Assembly (NCBI GenBank): GCA_024103355.1
Contig: JAGFIU010000041.1
Location: forward strand, 1 to 60,844
Reading direction: 5' to 3'
Source: Bacteroidota bacterium
GTDB taxonomy: Bacteria; Bacteroidota; Bacteroidia; NS11-12g; UBA955
Length of the DNA: 60,844 nt
The notes below the pieces were generated by a model. The model searched no databases and had not been told where the DNA came from. It was given only the letters and a program-made list of their open reading frames with translations. The position numbers were made by a program, and so were the translations under genes. Every line of letters starts with the position of its first letter. Positions within the stretch are counted from its first letter, which is position 1. This document shows positions 1 to 9,554 of this stretch, piece after piece.

Positions 1-1763
1 TTATTTCTTGCAAGTGAAGCAATTTTCTTGTCTAAGCCTCTTACACCCGACTCCCGAGTGTATTCTTCAATGAGTTTTTCAAGTATTTTATCCTGAATTT
101 TAAGCTCTGTTGCTTTTAATCCATGCAGTTTTCTTTGTTTAGGAATCAGATATTTTTTAGCAATTTCAATCTTTTCTTCAACCGTATATCCGTTAATTTC
201 AATGATTTCCATTCTATCCAATAAAGCGGGTTGAATGCTGTCTAAAGAGTTAGCGGTAGCAATAAACATAACCTTGGATAAGTCATAATCCAATTCAAGA
301 TAATTGTCATGAAACGCATTGTTTTGTTCAGGGTCAAGCACTTCGAGCAAAGCTGAGGAAGGGTCTCCTTTAAAATCCCTGCCCACTTTGTCGATCTCGT
401 CAAGTACAAAAACCGGATTTGATGTTTTTGCCTTTTTAATATTTTGGATTATACGTCCGGGCATCGCACCTATGTACGTTTTTCTATGCCCCCGGATCTC
501 AGATTCATCATGAAGTCCGCCCAATGACATACGCACATATTTTCTCCCAATGGCTTTGGCAATGCTTTTCCCCAAAGATGTTTTACCGACTCCGGGAGGT
601 CCAACAAGGCAAAGAATCGGACTCTTCATGTCTCCTTTTAACTTAAGAACCGCAAGATATTCCAAAATCCTTTTTTTTACTTTTTCTAAACCAAAATGGT
701 CTTTATCTAATTGCTCACGGGCAGATTTAAGATTGAATTTATCTTCGCTGTATTCCTCCCACGGCAAATCCAACATTAGCTGCACGTAATTAAGAGAAAC
801 AGAATAGTCAGGTGCGGCAGGATTGATTCTTAACAATTTTTCAAGTTCTTTTTCAAAAGCATCCGCAATTTCTTTAGACCATTTTTTCTTTTTGCCTTTA
901 ATACGCAGATTTTCAACTTCTTTATCCGGAGAATCATTGCCAAGCTCCTCATGGATAGCTCTGATTTGTTGCTGTAAGAAATACTCTCTTTGCTGCTTGT
1001 CAATATCAAACTTTACTTTTGATTGGATTTTGTCTTTTAATTCAAGCATCTGCATTTCTTTTGTCAAATGCTCAAGTACAAGCGTAGCACGGTCAATGAG
1101 ATTGTGCTTTTCCAACAGTACTTGCTTCTCAGCTATCGAAATACTGAGATTGCTGGCGATGAAATTTACCAAAAACTGATGGCTGTCAATATTCTTAATT
1201 GCAAATGCTGCTTCTGAAGGAATATGTGGCGATAATTCAATTATCTTTAGAGCTATGTCTTTCGTAGAGGAAATCAAAGCTTTCAGTTCTTTGGATTCTT
1301 TAACAATCTCGTCTTCAATAGCTTCTACTTTGGCAATCAAATAAGGCTCTGATTTTACTTCTTCTTTGACAGAAAATCTTCTTTTACCTTGAATGATAAC
1401 CGTAGTATTTCCATCGGGCATTCTCAAGACCCTCATTATTTGAGCTACAGTACCAATATTGTACAATTGTGAGAGTTCGGGGTCTTCTTGACTTGGGTTA
1501 ATTTGACCGCAAACGCCAATAATCTTATTTCCTCTGTTCGCGTCTTTGATTAATTTAATGGATTTATCTCTTCCCACAGTAATTGGGAAAATCACACCCG
1601 GAAAGAGAATTGTATTACGAATCGGCAATATTGGCAGAGTGTCCGGTATTGCTTGTTTGTTCATTTCGTCTTCTTCTTGTTGTGAAAGAAGAGGTAGAAA
1701 CTCTTGATTGTCAGACTCTTCGCCAATAAAACGTATAGGATTTTCTTCAAACATGTTCTTCAT
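1..1763 (-). CDS. lon: ATP-dependent protease Lon, N-terminal and ATPase part (cut by window edge)
   Basis: About 587 codons of Lon, the cytoplasmic AAA+ serine protease that degrades misfolded and regulatory proteins. The N-terminal substrate-binding domain covers roughly residues 40-240 and a coiled linker follows. The ATPase has Walker A GPPGVGKTS near residue 387 and Walker B FVLDEIDK near 450. The frame is open to base 1, where the sequence reads VRGLDKKIASLARN, the sensor/lid region. The Ser-Lys protease domain therefore lies outside the window and its integrity cannot be judged. The start is ATG at 1763 (MKNMFEENP); a second in-frame ATG at 1754 is equally possible. An overlapping ATG at 1780 is in another frame and soon meets a stop. 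The reading frame was checked at several points and is unbroken. Confidence 0.95.
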   Translation of the reverse strand, partial: MKNMFEENPIRFIGEESDNQEFLPLLSQQEEDEMNKQAIPDTLPILPIRNTILFPGVIFPITVGRDKSIKLIKDANRGNKIIGVCGQINPSQEDPELSQLYNIGTVAQIMRVLRMPDGNTTVIIQGKRRFSVKEEVKSEPYLIAKVEAIEDEIVKESKELKALISSTKDIALKIIELSPHIPSEAAFAIKNIDSHQFLVNFIASNLSISIAEKQVLLEKHNLIDRATLVLEHLTKEMQMLELKDKIQSKVKFDIDKQQREYFLQQQIRAIHEELGNDSPDKEVENLRIKGKKKKWSKEIADAFEKELEKLLRINPAAPDYSVSLNYVQLMLDLPWEEYSEDKFNLKSAREQLDKDHFGLEKVKKRILEYLAVLKLKGDMKSPILCLVGPPGVGKTSLGKSIAKAIGRKYVRMSLGGLHDESEIRGHRKTYIGAMPGRIIQNIKKAKTSNPVFVLDEIDKVGRDFKGDPSSALLEVLDPEQNNAFHDNYLELDYDLSKVMFIATANSLDSIQPALLDRMEIIEINGYTVEEKIEIAKKYLIPKQRKLHGLKATELKIQDKILEKLIEEYTRESGVRGLDKKIASLARN

Positions 1764-1803
1764 TATTTTCAGTGCTCATTGTTGTTTCAATCTATATGCC
1801 AAT

Positions 1804-3531
1804 CTATTTGAAGAAACTTTTTCTGCCAAATATAATAAGCCCTACTGTAGATAAAATAAGTATTAAACCATATATGATGGTTTCGTTTAGGGGTTTTAGC
1901 ATAAGACTGCCAATGGTGAAAAGAAATGAATATGCCATAATGACTGCAAACAGCCATGTTAGCACCAAATAATAAAATTCAGTGTTGTTATTTTTTTCTA
2001 ATCTATATTTCTTCCAACCTAATGGTGGTTGAACACGTTCGAAAAATATTCTAAGAGTTCGATCATCTTCAGGCTTTGTAATAAATGTGATTAAAAGCCA
2101 AGCCACAGTTGTAAAGCTAAATGTTATAAAAAAGGTATTAGGGAACTCAATTTGAAAGTATCCGGATTTATTGAGAATTGTAATAATAATCATTGCTACA
2201 AAAGGAGCAAATGTTGCTGTAATTTCAGACCAAACATTGATTCTATGCCAAAACCATCTGAGGATTAATACAGTTCCCAAGCCGGCACCACACTCCATTA
2301 AAAATATCCAAGCCCCTGCTATCGTATTCATAAAAAGAGAGATAATACAAGAAGCAATCATAAAGAATAAAATGATTATTCGACCGTATCTTACCTTTTG
2401 TCTTTCAGTAATACTCTTTTTAAGTGCTGGCAGAACATCATTAACCAAGTATCCTGAACCCCAATTCAAATGTGTGCTGATGGTGCTCATATATGCAGAA
2501 AAAAATGCTGCAAGCATCAGCCCTTTAATTCCTTGTGGCATAAAATCTTTCATAGCCATGACATAACCCTCTTTTCCACTACCCGGATATAAAATAAAAG
2601 CACAAAGTGCAACAATAATCCAAGGCCAAGGACGAATACACAAATTCAATAATTGAAAAAGAAATACGGATAGCCCTGCATCTTTTTGACTTTTTGTACT
2701 CAAGATTCTCTGTGCTACGTATCCGCCTCCACCGGGTTCATTGCCCGGATACCACGTTGCCCACCAAGCAAAACCCAAAAAAGTAATGAAAGAAAGTAGT
2801 GGTAAAGCGGGATTATTAGTGTCGGAGTCAAACTTTGGAAAGAATGACATGGTCTCAGCCGGTATTTTTTCTTTCAAACCTGCTAATCCTCCAATTTCAG
2901 GAGAACGAACCACAAGAAATGCCAATACAATACATCCTATCATGGCTGTGATAAATTGAAAATTATCGGATAGTATCACCCCCTTAAGCCCAACGTATGA
3001 ACTATATATAGCTATTAACCCCATCATTACAAAAGAAATAATCAATGATTGAGTTTCATTAATATCAAAAAAGACTTTCAAAATGCTTACAAATGCAAGG
3101 TTTACCCAGCCCATGATAAAAACATTGATAAACAAGCCAAGGTAAGCAGATTTGAATATTCTCAAACCCTTAGCATTTCTACCTGAGTATCGTAATTCAA
3201 TAAGTTCAGCTTCGGTTTTTACACCTGAACGATACCAAAGTTTGGCAAAGAAGAATGCAGTGAGCATTCCTCCAATCACAAAATTCCACCATTGCCAATT
3301 TCCTGCAATCCCATAGCTTGCAACCATTTCGGTAACCGCGAGAGGAGTGTCCACTGCAAAGGTCGTTGCAACCATCGAAATTCCTGCTGCAATCCATCCC
3401 ATGTTTCTTCCTCCCAAGAAAAAACTATCATAGTTTTTTCCCGAACCTCGGCCATAAAAAATACCAATTCCTACAGTTCCTATTAGAACAGCTGCTATAA
3501 AAAGCCAATCAATCCATGTGATGTCTTCCAT
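1804..3531 (-). CDS. Sodium:solute symporter family protein
   Basis: A 575-residue inner-membrane protein with about 13 hydrophobic segments. It starts MEDITWIDWLFIAAVLIGT and carries the SSS-family pattern FFLGGRNMGWIAAGISMVATTFAVDTPL near residues 38-65, the sodium-site region after the first helix. The family couples sodium import to uptake of sugars, amino acids, vitamins or anions. The substrate cannot be told from sequence. Mid-protein Trp and Gly-rich segments (WWATWYPGNEPGGGGYVAQR) are typical of the sugar/unknown-solute branch. It lies 40 bases upstream of lon on the same strand, so the two may be co-transcribed. It is divergent from the lipoprotein at 3627. Confidence 0.88.
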   Translation of the reverse strand: MEDITWIDWLFIAAVLIGTVGIGIFYGRGSGKNYDSFFLGGRNMGWIAAGISMVATTFAVDTPLAVTEMVASYGIAGNWQWWNFVIGGMLTAFFFAKLWYRSGVKTEAELIELRYSGRNAKGLRIFKSAYLGLFINVFIMGWVNLAFVSILKVFFDINETQSLIISFVMMGLIAIYSSYVGLKGVILSDNFQFITAMIGCIVLAFLVVRSPEIGGLAGLKEKIPAETMSFFPKFDSDTNNPALPLLSFITFLGFAWWATWYPGNEPGGGGYVAQRILSTKSQKDAGLSVFLFQLLNLCIRPWPWIIVALCAFILYPGSGKEGYVMAMKDFMPQGIKGLMLAAFFSAYMSTISTHLNWGSGYLVNDVLPALKKSITERQKVRYGRIIILFFMIASCIISLFMNTIAGAWIFLMECGAGLGTVLILRWFWHRINVWSEITATFAPFVAMIIITILNKSGYFQIEFPNTFFITFSFTTVAWLLITFITKPEDDRTLRIFFERVQPPLGWKKYRLEKNNNTEFYYLVLTWLFAVIMAYSFLFTIGSLMLKPLNETIIYGLILILSTVGLIIFGRKSFFK

Positions 3532-3570
3532 ATCTGAAAATTTGATTAGGGGTTAAAAATCCTTTTTCTG

Positions 3571-3600
3571 TTGTATAAATCAAGTAAACAATTAATTTTG
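3571..3600 (+). promoter_or_regulatory. Promoter of the lipoprotein gene
   Basis: Bacteroidota-type promoter: TTG at 3571-3573, 19-base spacer, TAATTTTG at 3593-3600, 26 bases before the ATG at 3627. Both elements and the spacing fit the phylum consensus. Confidence 0.7.
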
Positions 3601-3626
3601 CAAACTAATCTAAATCAAAACATATT

Positions 3627-4517
3627 ATGAAATTAAAGAAACTAACATTTATCCTTTTTACATTGGCTATTGCAATAGCATTTTCTATTTCGGGCTGTAA
3701 AAAGAAAGAAAATCCTGATTCAGACGGTAATAATGGAGGAGGCGGTTCTAATAATAATAAAGGTCCTAAACTTGAATTCTATTCTACCGGTACTGTTGGT
3801 GATTTGTATTGGACATACCAAAATAGAACGCTAGATATTGGTGTTAAAGTAAATATGGGTGTCTATATTACTCATAGTAAAAAAGTTAAAAACCTTCAAA
3901 TCATTAGGGAAAATATTTCAGGTCCAGGGAAAGGAGATATTACTACAATTTTTGATACAACACTAAACGAAGCATACCCAACAAAGACGCTTGTGAAACA
4001 GCAGTTAAGAACCGATGGTGTTGTTCAAGCACAAATTGCTGTATTTACAGTTAAGGCAACAGATGAAGATGGTAATATCAGTGAAATTAAGGTTGAGGTG
4101 AGTCCAAGTATTACAGTAGATGAGAGGACAGGGATTGTTTGGGACAGAGATGAAGATAACGCATTTGACCTAACACGCGGGGTCTCTGTGAATAAATCAG
4201 AAGCAAAAGCTACTCATGATATTGAATTAGCAAAGTCTGGTGATGGATTTAAATTCGTTTCAGGAAACGGTAGCAAGTTTAAACTCTATAATGGTTCTGC
4301 TGTTGGATTGAGCAGGTTTGAAAATTATGATGAAATTGATGCAGCTTGGACAGCTAGTGGTGCTGAACTTACTGAAACACCTAAACTTGAAGAAGATCCA
4401 ACATCATATAAGTTTATTCTGGTTAAGTCTACACAAAATCAAAGGATTTATATTATTCAAATCTATATTGTAGATATTGATAATGTTGAATTTGATTATA
4501 TTGGTGAGATAGAATAA
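3627..4517 (+). CDS. Secreted lipoprotein of unknown function
   Basis: A 296-residue protein with a lipoprotein signal peptide: basic MKLKK, a hydrophobic stretch, then lipobox SISGC with the acylated Cys at residue 24. The mature part begins KKKENPDSD and has a Gly/Asn-rich flexible tether (about 34-46). The body looks beta-rich, with no cysteines and no motif I recognise; TDEDGNISEIKVEV resembles an immunoglobulin-like or cadherin-like strand pattern. It is probably anchored in the outer membrane. It is a single-gene unit with its own promoter and terminator. Function is unknown and a catalytic role is not evident. Confidence 0.8.
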   Translation: MKLKKLTFILFTLAIAIAFSISGCKKKENPDSDGNNGGGGSNNNKGPKLEFYSTGTVGDLYWTYQNRTLDIGVKVNMGVYITHSKKVKNLQIIRENISGPGKGDITTIFDTTLNEAYPTKTLVKQQLRTDGVVQAQIAVFTVKATDEDGNISEIKVEVSPSITVDERTGIVWDRDEDNAFDLTRGVSVNKSEAKATHDIELAKSGDGFKFVSGNGSKFKLYNGSAVGLSRFENYDEIDAAWTASGAELTETPKLEEDPTSYKFILVKSTQNQRIYIIQIYIVDIDNVEFDYIGEIE

Positions 4518-4535
4518 AGAACTTTTTCCCTTATG

Positions 4536-4565
4536 AAAGGCGGCAGTACATGCCGCCTTTTTTTG
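4536..4565 (+). terminator. Rho-independent terminator after the lipoprotein gene
   Basis: Perfect 10-base-pair stem AAAGGCGGCA / TGCCGCCTTT (4536-4545 and 4551-4560) with a 5-base loop, followed by a T run. It separates the lipoprotein from pfkA. Confidence 0.9.
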
Positions 4566-4589
4566 TGTCTATTGGATTGTAATAAAGAA

Positions 4590-4597
4590 TAATTTTG
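4590..4597 (+). promoter_or_regulatory. -7 promoter box of pfkA
   Basis: TAATTTTG matching TAnnTTTG, 8 bases before the pfkA ATG. No well-spaced -33 TTTG is seen. The expected leader is only a few bases. Confidence 0.55.
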
Positions 4598-4605
4598 TTG
4601 CGAAT

Positions 4606-5577
4606 ATGAAAAGAATTGGAGTGTTTACAAGCGGTGGGGATGCGCCCGGGATGAATGCTTGTATCAGGGCTGTAGTCAGAGCATCTTGTCAAAGGGAGAT
4701 TGAGGTTTATGGTATCAGAGAAGGATTGCAAGGAATGGTAGAAAATAAAATTGCTTTATTGCAAACACAAGATGTAGCAAATATCATACAGCGCGGTGGA
4801 ACAATTCTGCAAAGTTCAAGAAGTAAAGAGTTCAAAACTCCAACAGGAAGAGAAAAATCAATGCAAAATCTCAAAACCCATGGTATTGAAGGGTTAGTGT
4901 GCATTGGTGGCGATGGGAGTTATGCTGCAATGAAGGTTTTTAATAAGGAATTTAGTATCCCTGTCATTGGTTGTCCCGGTACAATTGACAATGATATTTA
5001 TGGAACTGATTTTACAATTGGTTTTGATACTGCTGTTAATACTGTTGTGGAAGCAGTTGATAAAATTAGAGATACAGCAGAGTCGCACAATAATGTCTTT
5101 TTTGTCGAAGTAATGGGCAGACATTCAGGTGCTATTGCTTTATATTCCGGTATTTCAAGTGGTGCAGAATCTATCTTGTTACCTGAAGTTACAAATGATT
5201 ATGATGACCTTATTTTAAAGTTTAAAAACAAATCAAAACGTAAAAAGAGGTTTTCTATAGTGATTGTTGCAGAAGGTGATGAGGAAGGAAATGCAATTCA
5301 AATTGCAAATAAGTTTAAAAACAGTTTTCCTGAATTATCTCCAAAAGTAACTGTACTTGGACATATACAAAGAGGGGGAGCGCCTTCTGCAAATGATCGT
5401 ATCTTGGCTTCTCGGTTAGGGGCTGCTGCTGTTGAAGCATTGATAGATGGGAAAACAAATTTTGCATTGGGAGTTGTTGATAATAATTTGACTTTTACCC
5501 CCCTTGAAAAAGCTATAAATAACAAAAAGGAATTTAACTTTGACTTTTATAATTTGGCAGAAATATTGAGTTTGTAG
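4606..5577 (+). CDS. pfkA: ATP-dependent 6-phosphofructokinase
   Basis: A 323-residue phosphofructokinase, which phosphorylates fructose 6-phosphate to the 1,6-bisphosphate in glycolysis. The nucleotide site GVFTSGGDAPGMN is at 5-17. GGDGS at 101-105 is the ATP-type signature (a Gly after the first Asp rather than the pyrophosphate-type Asp). The catalytic PGTIDND is at 124-130, and the substrate motif MGRHSG near 170 follows. Length equals that of bacterial PfkA. The ATG at 4606 is fixed by the promoter box just upstream. recN begins one base after the stop, so the two are probably co-transcribed. Confidence 0.97.
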   Translation: MKRIGVFTSGGDAPGMNACIRAVVRASCQREIEVYGIREGLQGMVENKIALLQTQDVANIIQRGGTILQSSRSKEFKTPTGREKSMQNLKTHGIEGLVCIGGDGSYAAMKVFNKEFSIPVIGCPGTIDNDIYGTDFTIGFDTAVNTVVEAVDKIRDTAESHNNVFFVEVMGRHSGAIALYSGISSGAESILLPEVTNDYDDLILKFKNKSKRKKRFSIVIVAEGDEEGNAIQIANKFKNSFPELSPKVTVLGHIQRGGAPSANDRILASRLGAAAVEALIDGKTNFALGVVDNNLTFTPLEKAINNKKEFNFDFYNLAEILSL

Positions 5578-5578
5578 A

Positions 5579-7249
5579 ATGACGGTTCTTAGAAAATTAA
5601 CATATAGAAACTTTTTTCTTTTTGAGAATTTAGAGTTTGAACCTTCAAATGGTTTGAATGTCATTACCGGAGAATCTGGTGCCGGAAAATCTTTATTCTT
5701 GGATGGGCTCAATCTGTTACTAGGCAGCCGCTTAGATAGCAATCTTATTGCGGGTCTTAAAGATAAGACGGTGCTTGAAGGTGTGTTTGAAGTGAATAGC
5801 AATATTGCTGTTAATGAGTTTTTACACGAAAATGACTTGGATGTAAGCAGTGAACTTATTATCAGACGCGAAATTGCTGCTAACGGAAAAAACAGATGTT
5901 TTGTGAATGACACACCCGTCAGTGTTCAAATACTAAAAGAGTTAGGCGAACAGTTATGTGAAATTCACAGTCAGCATGCAACTGCTTTTATTAAATCAAA
6001 TCATTACCAAATTGATTTGCTAGATAACTATTCAAAAGCATTTGAACTCAGATATGCATATAAAGAGACTTTTCAAGAAATCAAGAAATCGCAAACTCAA
6101 TTAATAGAGTTGCAAACTAAGCAATCCGATAGGGTTAAAGAGCAAGATTATCAATCTTATTTATTAGATGAACTAATAAAGGCGGATTTAAGCGATATTA
6201 ATGAAGAAAATATTCTTGAAGAAGAACAATCATTATTAGCAAACGCCTCAGAGATTGTAAACCTCACAGAAGCAATTCGTTTTGCTGTGAATGGAGAGGA
6301 ACAAAGCGTTGAGCATATTATTATAGAAGTGCGAAATCAATTAAGGAATCTTGCGCAACTTAGCCACACTTTTGAAGATGATTACCAACGATTTGAAAGT
6401 GCTTGGATAGAGCTTAATGAAATTGTAAAAGATGTAAGTAAGAAAGGTGAACATATTCAAATTGACCCTCAAAAGCTTACAGAAATAGAGGATAGGTTGG
6501 GGTTGATGCAAAATCTGAAACGTAAACATAATGTCACATCATTGGCTGAGCTTAAAGAAATTCAAAATCAATTAGCACATGATTTACAAGGTTTCGCATC
6601 ACTTGAGTCAGAGATTGAAGAACTTAAAAGTAATATTAAGGAATTAGAAATCAAAATCTCGAAACAAGCTCAAGAATTATCCTCAATTAGAAAAAGACAT
6701 TATGAAGAATTGTCTTTAAAAATTGTTAAGATATTGACTGAACTTGAAATTCCTTCTGCTGTTTTTAAGATTAAAATAGAACCATTGACAAGAGATAATT
6801 GGACAATTATGGGAGCGGATAAGGTTAGTTTTTTGTTTTCAGCCAATGCAGGTGTAGAGCCACAGATTTTAGAGAATATAGCTTCAGGGGGGGAGTTGTC
6901 CAGATTAATGCTGAGTTTTAAAGCAATATCAAACGGAGAACAATTTCTAACCGTATTCGATGAAATTGATACAGGAGTTTCCGGAGAGACAGCAATGCGG
7001 GTTGGTAAATTAATAGGTCAAATGGGTGCTACTTCTCAAATGCTCGTAATTACTCACCTTCCACAGGTTGCCTCAAATGGGCAAAGTCATTTTTTAATCA
7101 ATAAAATGACAGAGAATGAAAAATCATCATCACAATTAATAAAACTGTCAGGGAAGGAAAGAGTATTAGAGATAGCGAGGTTATTGAGCGGAAAAGTACC
7201 GGGCGAAAAAGCCATTAGAAATGCAGAAGAATTATTAGCTATTAATTAG
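5579..7249 (+). CDS. recN: DNA repair protein RecN
   Basis: A 556-residue SMC-like ATPase that acts early in double-strand-break repair. The N-terminal half-ATPase has Walker A GESGAGKS at 31-38. A long heptad-rich coiled coil spans about 150-380. The C-terminal half-ATPase has the signature SGGELSRLML near 435 and Walker B VFDEIDTGVSG near 460, followed by the switch His in ITHLPQVA. Length and order are standard. It follows pfkA by one base, and its last 8 bases overlap the 3' end of the convergent gene at 7242. Confidence 0.96.
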   Translation: MTVLRKLTYRNFFLFENLEFEPSNGLNVITGESGAGKSLFLDGLNLLLGSRLDSNLIAGLKDKTVLEGVFEVNSNIAVNEFLHENDLDVSSELIIRREIAANGKNRCFVNDTPVSVQILKELGEQLCEIHSQHATAFIKSNHYQIDLLDNYSKAFELRYAYKETFQEIKKSQTQLIELQTKQSDRVKEQDYQSYLLDELIKADLSDINEENILEEEQSLLANASEIVNLTEAIRFAVNGEEQSVEHIIIEVRNQLRNLAQLSHTFEDDYQRFESAWIELNEIVKDVSKKGEHIQIDPQKLTEIEDRLGLMQNLKRKHNVTSLAELKEIQNQLAHDLQGFASLESEIEELKSNIKELEIKISKQAQELSSIRKRHYEELSLKIVKILTELEIPSAVFKIKIEPLTRDNWTIMGADKVSFLFSANAGVEPQILENIASGGELSRLMLSFKAISNGEQFLTVFDEIDTGVSGETAMRVGKLIGQMGATSQMLVITHLPQVASNGQSHFLINKMTENEKSSSQLIKLSGKERVLEIARLLSGKVPGEKAIRNAEELLAIN

Positions 7250-7604
7250 CCCTAACAATAATCCTTTGGGTTGATTGTTTACGACCTTTTGTCAGCCTTA
7301 CAATATAGATTCCACTGGACATATTTGATAGTTCAATACGAAATCGACCGTCTATCATCTTCTCAATAGTAAACTCAACATTATTTCCGATTAAATTTAC
7401 TATCTTAATATCAAGGTCACTGATTTCGGTAGCTTCAGGAATTGTAACAAAGAAATAACCATCTTTTATCTCTGAAGGATAAATTTTTGCTTTTAAATCT
7501 TCATTTGAAACCTGAGAAATCTGTTGACCATATGTCTTATTGGTACTTCCCATAAAAAGAAAAACAAATAAGATAAGGATGTGATATAGTACTTTTTTTT
7601 GCAT
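7242..7604 (-). CDS. Small secreted protein consisting mainly of a T9SS type A sorting domain
   Basis: A 120-residue protein. It has a signal peptide at 1-26 (ending TYGQ) and a short spacer. The rest, about 38-120, matches the C-terminal sorting domain of type IX secretion cargo: IYPSEIKDGYF, a central KIVNLIGNNV strand, LSNMSSGIYIVRLTKG and terminal QRIIVRAN. Normally this domain follows a large cargo, and here there is none. It may be a decayed gene remnant, a short surface protein in its own right, or a lipoprotein-like accessory. It converges on and overlaps recN by 8 bases. Confidence 0.8.
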   Translation of the reverse strand: MQKKVLYHILILFVFLFMGSTNKTYGQQISQVSNEDLKAKIYPSEIKDGYFFVTIPEATEISDLDIKIVNLIGNNVEFTIEKMIDGRFRIELSNMSSGIYIVRLTKGRKQSTQRIIVRAN

Positions 7605-7642
7605 AGGCTTACGCTACTTTTTGATTTACAAAATACGTACCA

Positions 7643-7650
7643 CAAAATTA
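7643..7650 (-). promoter_or_regulatory. -7 promoter box for the T9SS mini-protein
   Basis: Read on the minus strand: TAATTTTG, 38 bases upstream of the ATG at 7604. No clear -33 element is seen. Confidence 0.45.
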
Positions 7651-7810
7651 AATGTTTTTTTTAGTATATATCAGAGAGAATATTGACCGTTTTTTTAACT
7701 AAGGTTAACGTCTAAAGCGAAGTAATATGCTAAGATATTGATATGTAGCGAATTAATCACTCGTTGGCTATATAATAAAATAGACATTCGCCCAATCCTT
7801 CAAGAAGTAT

Positions 7811-9328
7811 TTATTTGTTTATTGCTCTAAAATCATTTTGTTTCGGGTTTGCAGGCCTTACTAAAACGGTCTTTTCTTTTTCTACAATCACCTGTCCCGG
7901 TTTTAGATTTTTACCTTTTCTGACAAATTTTCTGAGTGTTACTATAACCGGAAGAAGTGACTGATTTTTCCCTTTTGAAAACCACGCAGCCCAGGAAGCA
8001 GCAGTTTGTACTATATTTTCAGGGATATTTTCTTCTGCATTGTTTCTTTTAATTAAAACATGTGAGCCGGCATAGTCCTTAGCATGAAGCCAATAATCAT
8101 TTTTGTTAGAATAATGTGCTAACATCTCATCGTTTGATTTGTCATTTTTCCCAATTCTAATATTGAAATTTTCTATTTGATATTCATGAAAAGGGAGATT
8201 TGCGACTTGTTTTTCTTTATCTGATGATTTAGTGAATGTCTTTAATTCTTTATATGTGTTAAGCGAAGCAATTTTTGAAATGGTTGTTTGCAATTGCTCT
8301 ATTTGTGATTCAAGTGATTGAATCTTGCTCTGAGTTAATATGATTTCTTGTTTTATGCCACTACTTTTTTTATATAGTTTTTCAGCATATTTTAATGGAG
8401 AGGTTTTAGTATCGGGCAAAGTGATTTTTGTTTTTGTACCTAAATAAAAATCATCAACAATGATTTCCATTTTATTGTTATCAAACAAATGAAGATTTGT
8501 CATTATTAAGTCTGCAATTTCTTTTTTAGAACGCTGAGATTGTAGTTCTAACAAGTATTTTTGAGTTGCTGCCAATGTCTTCTTTTTTTTCTTCAGCTCG
8601 TTTTCATTAGATTTTAAAAGGCTGTTCCTAAGTTCAGTTACCAGGATTGTGTTTATTGAGTATTGGAAAAAATGCTGAAGAGTTTCGAGAATATTGCTTT
8701 TTGACTGAGAATTTATTCTTGGAATAATTTGATTGTTCTCCCACAACCATTCTATATCGAATGAATAACAGAAATTCTCCAAGTCTTCTTGAGTGTTAAA
8801 TTTCTGATTAGGAAAGATTTTAATAATTTCGGGTGGGATGAATTTGATATCTTGTATTGAAGTATTATTGTGAATCCCAATTGATTTACTTTCTGTCAAA
8901 CTAATAAAACACCGGTTTTTGTCATTTTCTATATTATATCTGAAGATCTCTTTAGGCAATGTTTGTTTAGATTCATACAATAAAATATTAGAATGTCTGC
9001 CAAACAACATAAAGAGCAATATTGAACCATCTTCAAACTCTATATAGAAGATGCGTTCAAATTTTACCGATTTTATTTCGATAACTCTTTTATTTCTGAG
9101 TGTTGAGAATCTAGGTTTGGAAGTTTTTTTGTCAATAGATTTATCCTTAAACAATGTGTAGTAGCAGTTTCCATTCAAAAAATAAGCATGAATGCTGATA
9201 TTGTTCTCAAATTGAAGATATAGTTTTTCTTGCTTATCGGCTATTGCAAATTCAAGGCAAGTTCCTACCAAAAGCGATTTTGACGAATTAACAAATTCAA
9301 AAATGAAAAATGGATTATGAATAAGCAT
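7811..9328 (-). CDS. rqcH: NFACT family protein, RqcH-like ribosome quality-control factor
   Basis: A 505-residue relative of RqcH/Rqc2, which binds obstructed 50S subunits and directs C-terminal alanine tailing. The order is NFACT-N domain (1-200), with FERIFYIEF and GRHSNILLYE as its hallmark segments; helical and coiled-coil middle (230-390); then the NFACT-R RNA-binding domain (395-495) with GKNDKSNDEML, DYWLHAKDYAGSHVLIK and VIVTLRKFVRKGKNLKPGQV. The acidic-Arg pair needed for tailing in Bacillus RqcH (Asp-Arg) appears as Glu-Arg. It lies in the carB direction with a 34-base gap to the small membrane protein. Confidence 0.88.
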   Translation of the reverse strand: MLIHNPFFIFEFVNSSKSLLVGTCLEFAIADKQEKLYLQFENNISIHAYFLNGNCYYTLFKDKSIDKKTSKPRFSTLRNKRVIEIKSVKFERIFYIEFEDGSILLFMLFGRHSNILLYESKQTLPKEIFRYNIENDKNRCFISLTESKSIGIHNNTSIQDIKFIPPEIIKIFPNQKFNTQEDLENFCYSFDIEWLWENNQIIPRINSQSKSNILETLQHFFQYSINTILVTELRNSLLKSNENELKKKKKTLAATQKYLLELQSQRSKKEIADLIMTNLHLFDNNKMEIIVDDFYLGTKTKITLPDTKTSPLKYAEKLYKKSSGIKQEIILTQSKIQSLESQIEQLQTTISKIASLNTYKELKTFTKSSDKEKQVANLPFHEYQIENFNIRIGKNDKSNDEMLAHYSNKNDYWLHAKDYAGSHVLIKRNNAEENIPENIVQTAASWAAWFSKGKNQSLLPVIVTLRKFVRKGKNLKPGQVIVEKEKTVLVRPANPKQNDFRAINK

Positions 9329-9362
9329 AATGTGCTACTGAATCTAAAACAAAGATGAATCT

Positions 9363-9551
9363 TTATTTTATTTCCTCATAATCTATATACTCTTCGTCAG
9401 TTTTAGTGGTATTCTTGTTGTTGTTTACACTATTGTTATCTTGAGGAGGAGGCACATTATTGGTTGGGGGTTTAATTGTAAACATGTTTTTCAAGATTTT
9501 CCACGCATAATAAATAATTACTGCATAAAATAATGTTCTCAGTAGTCCCAT
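9363..9551 (-). CDS. Small single-pass membrane protein
   Basis: A 62-residue protein with one N-terminal membrane helix (MGLLRTLFYAVIIYYAWKIL), a Pro/Asn-rich linker and an acidic end EEYIDYEEIK. Small Bacteroidota proteins with the same helix-linker-acidic-tail plan (DUF4834-like) are common, but I cannot assign it firmly. It starts 3 bases after the carB stop, which argues for translation from the carB transcript. Function is unknown. Confidence 0.7.
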   Translation of the reverse strand: MGLLRTLFYAVIIYYAWKILKNMFTIKPPTNNVPPPQDNNSVNNNKNTTKTDEEYIDYEEIK

Positions 9552-9554
9552 AAC

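Noticed and set aside
5416-5913. 165-codon frame antisense to pfkA and recN
   Set aside because: It is the shadow of two confidently identified genes, with no family resemblance and no promoter.
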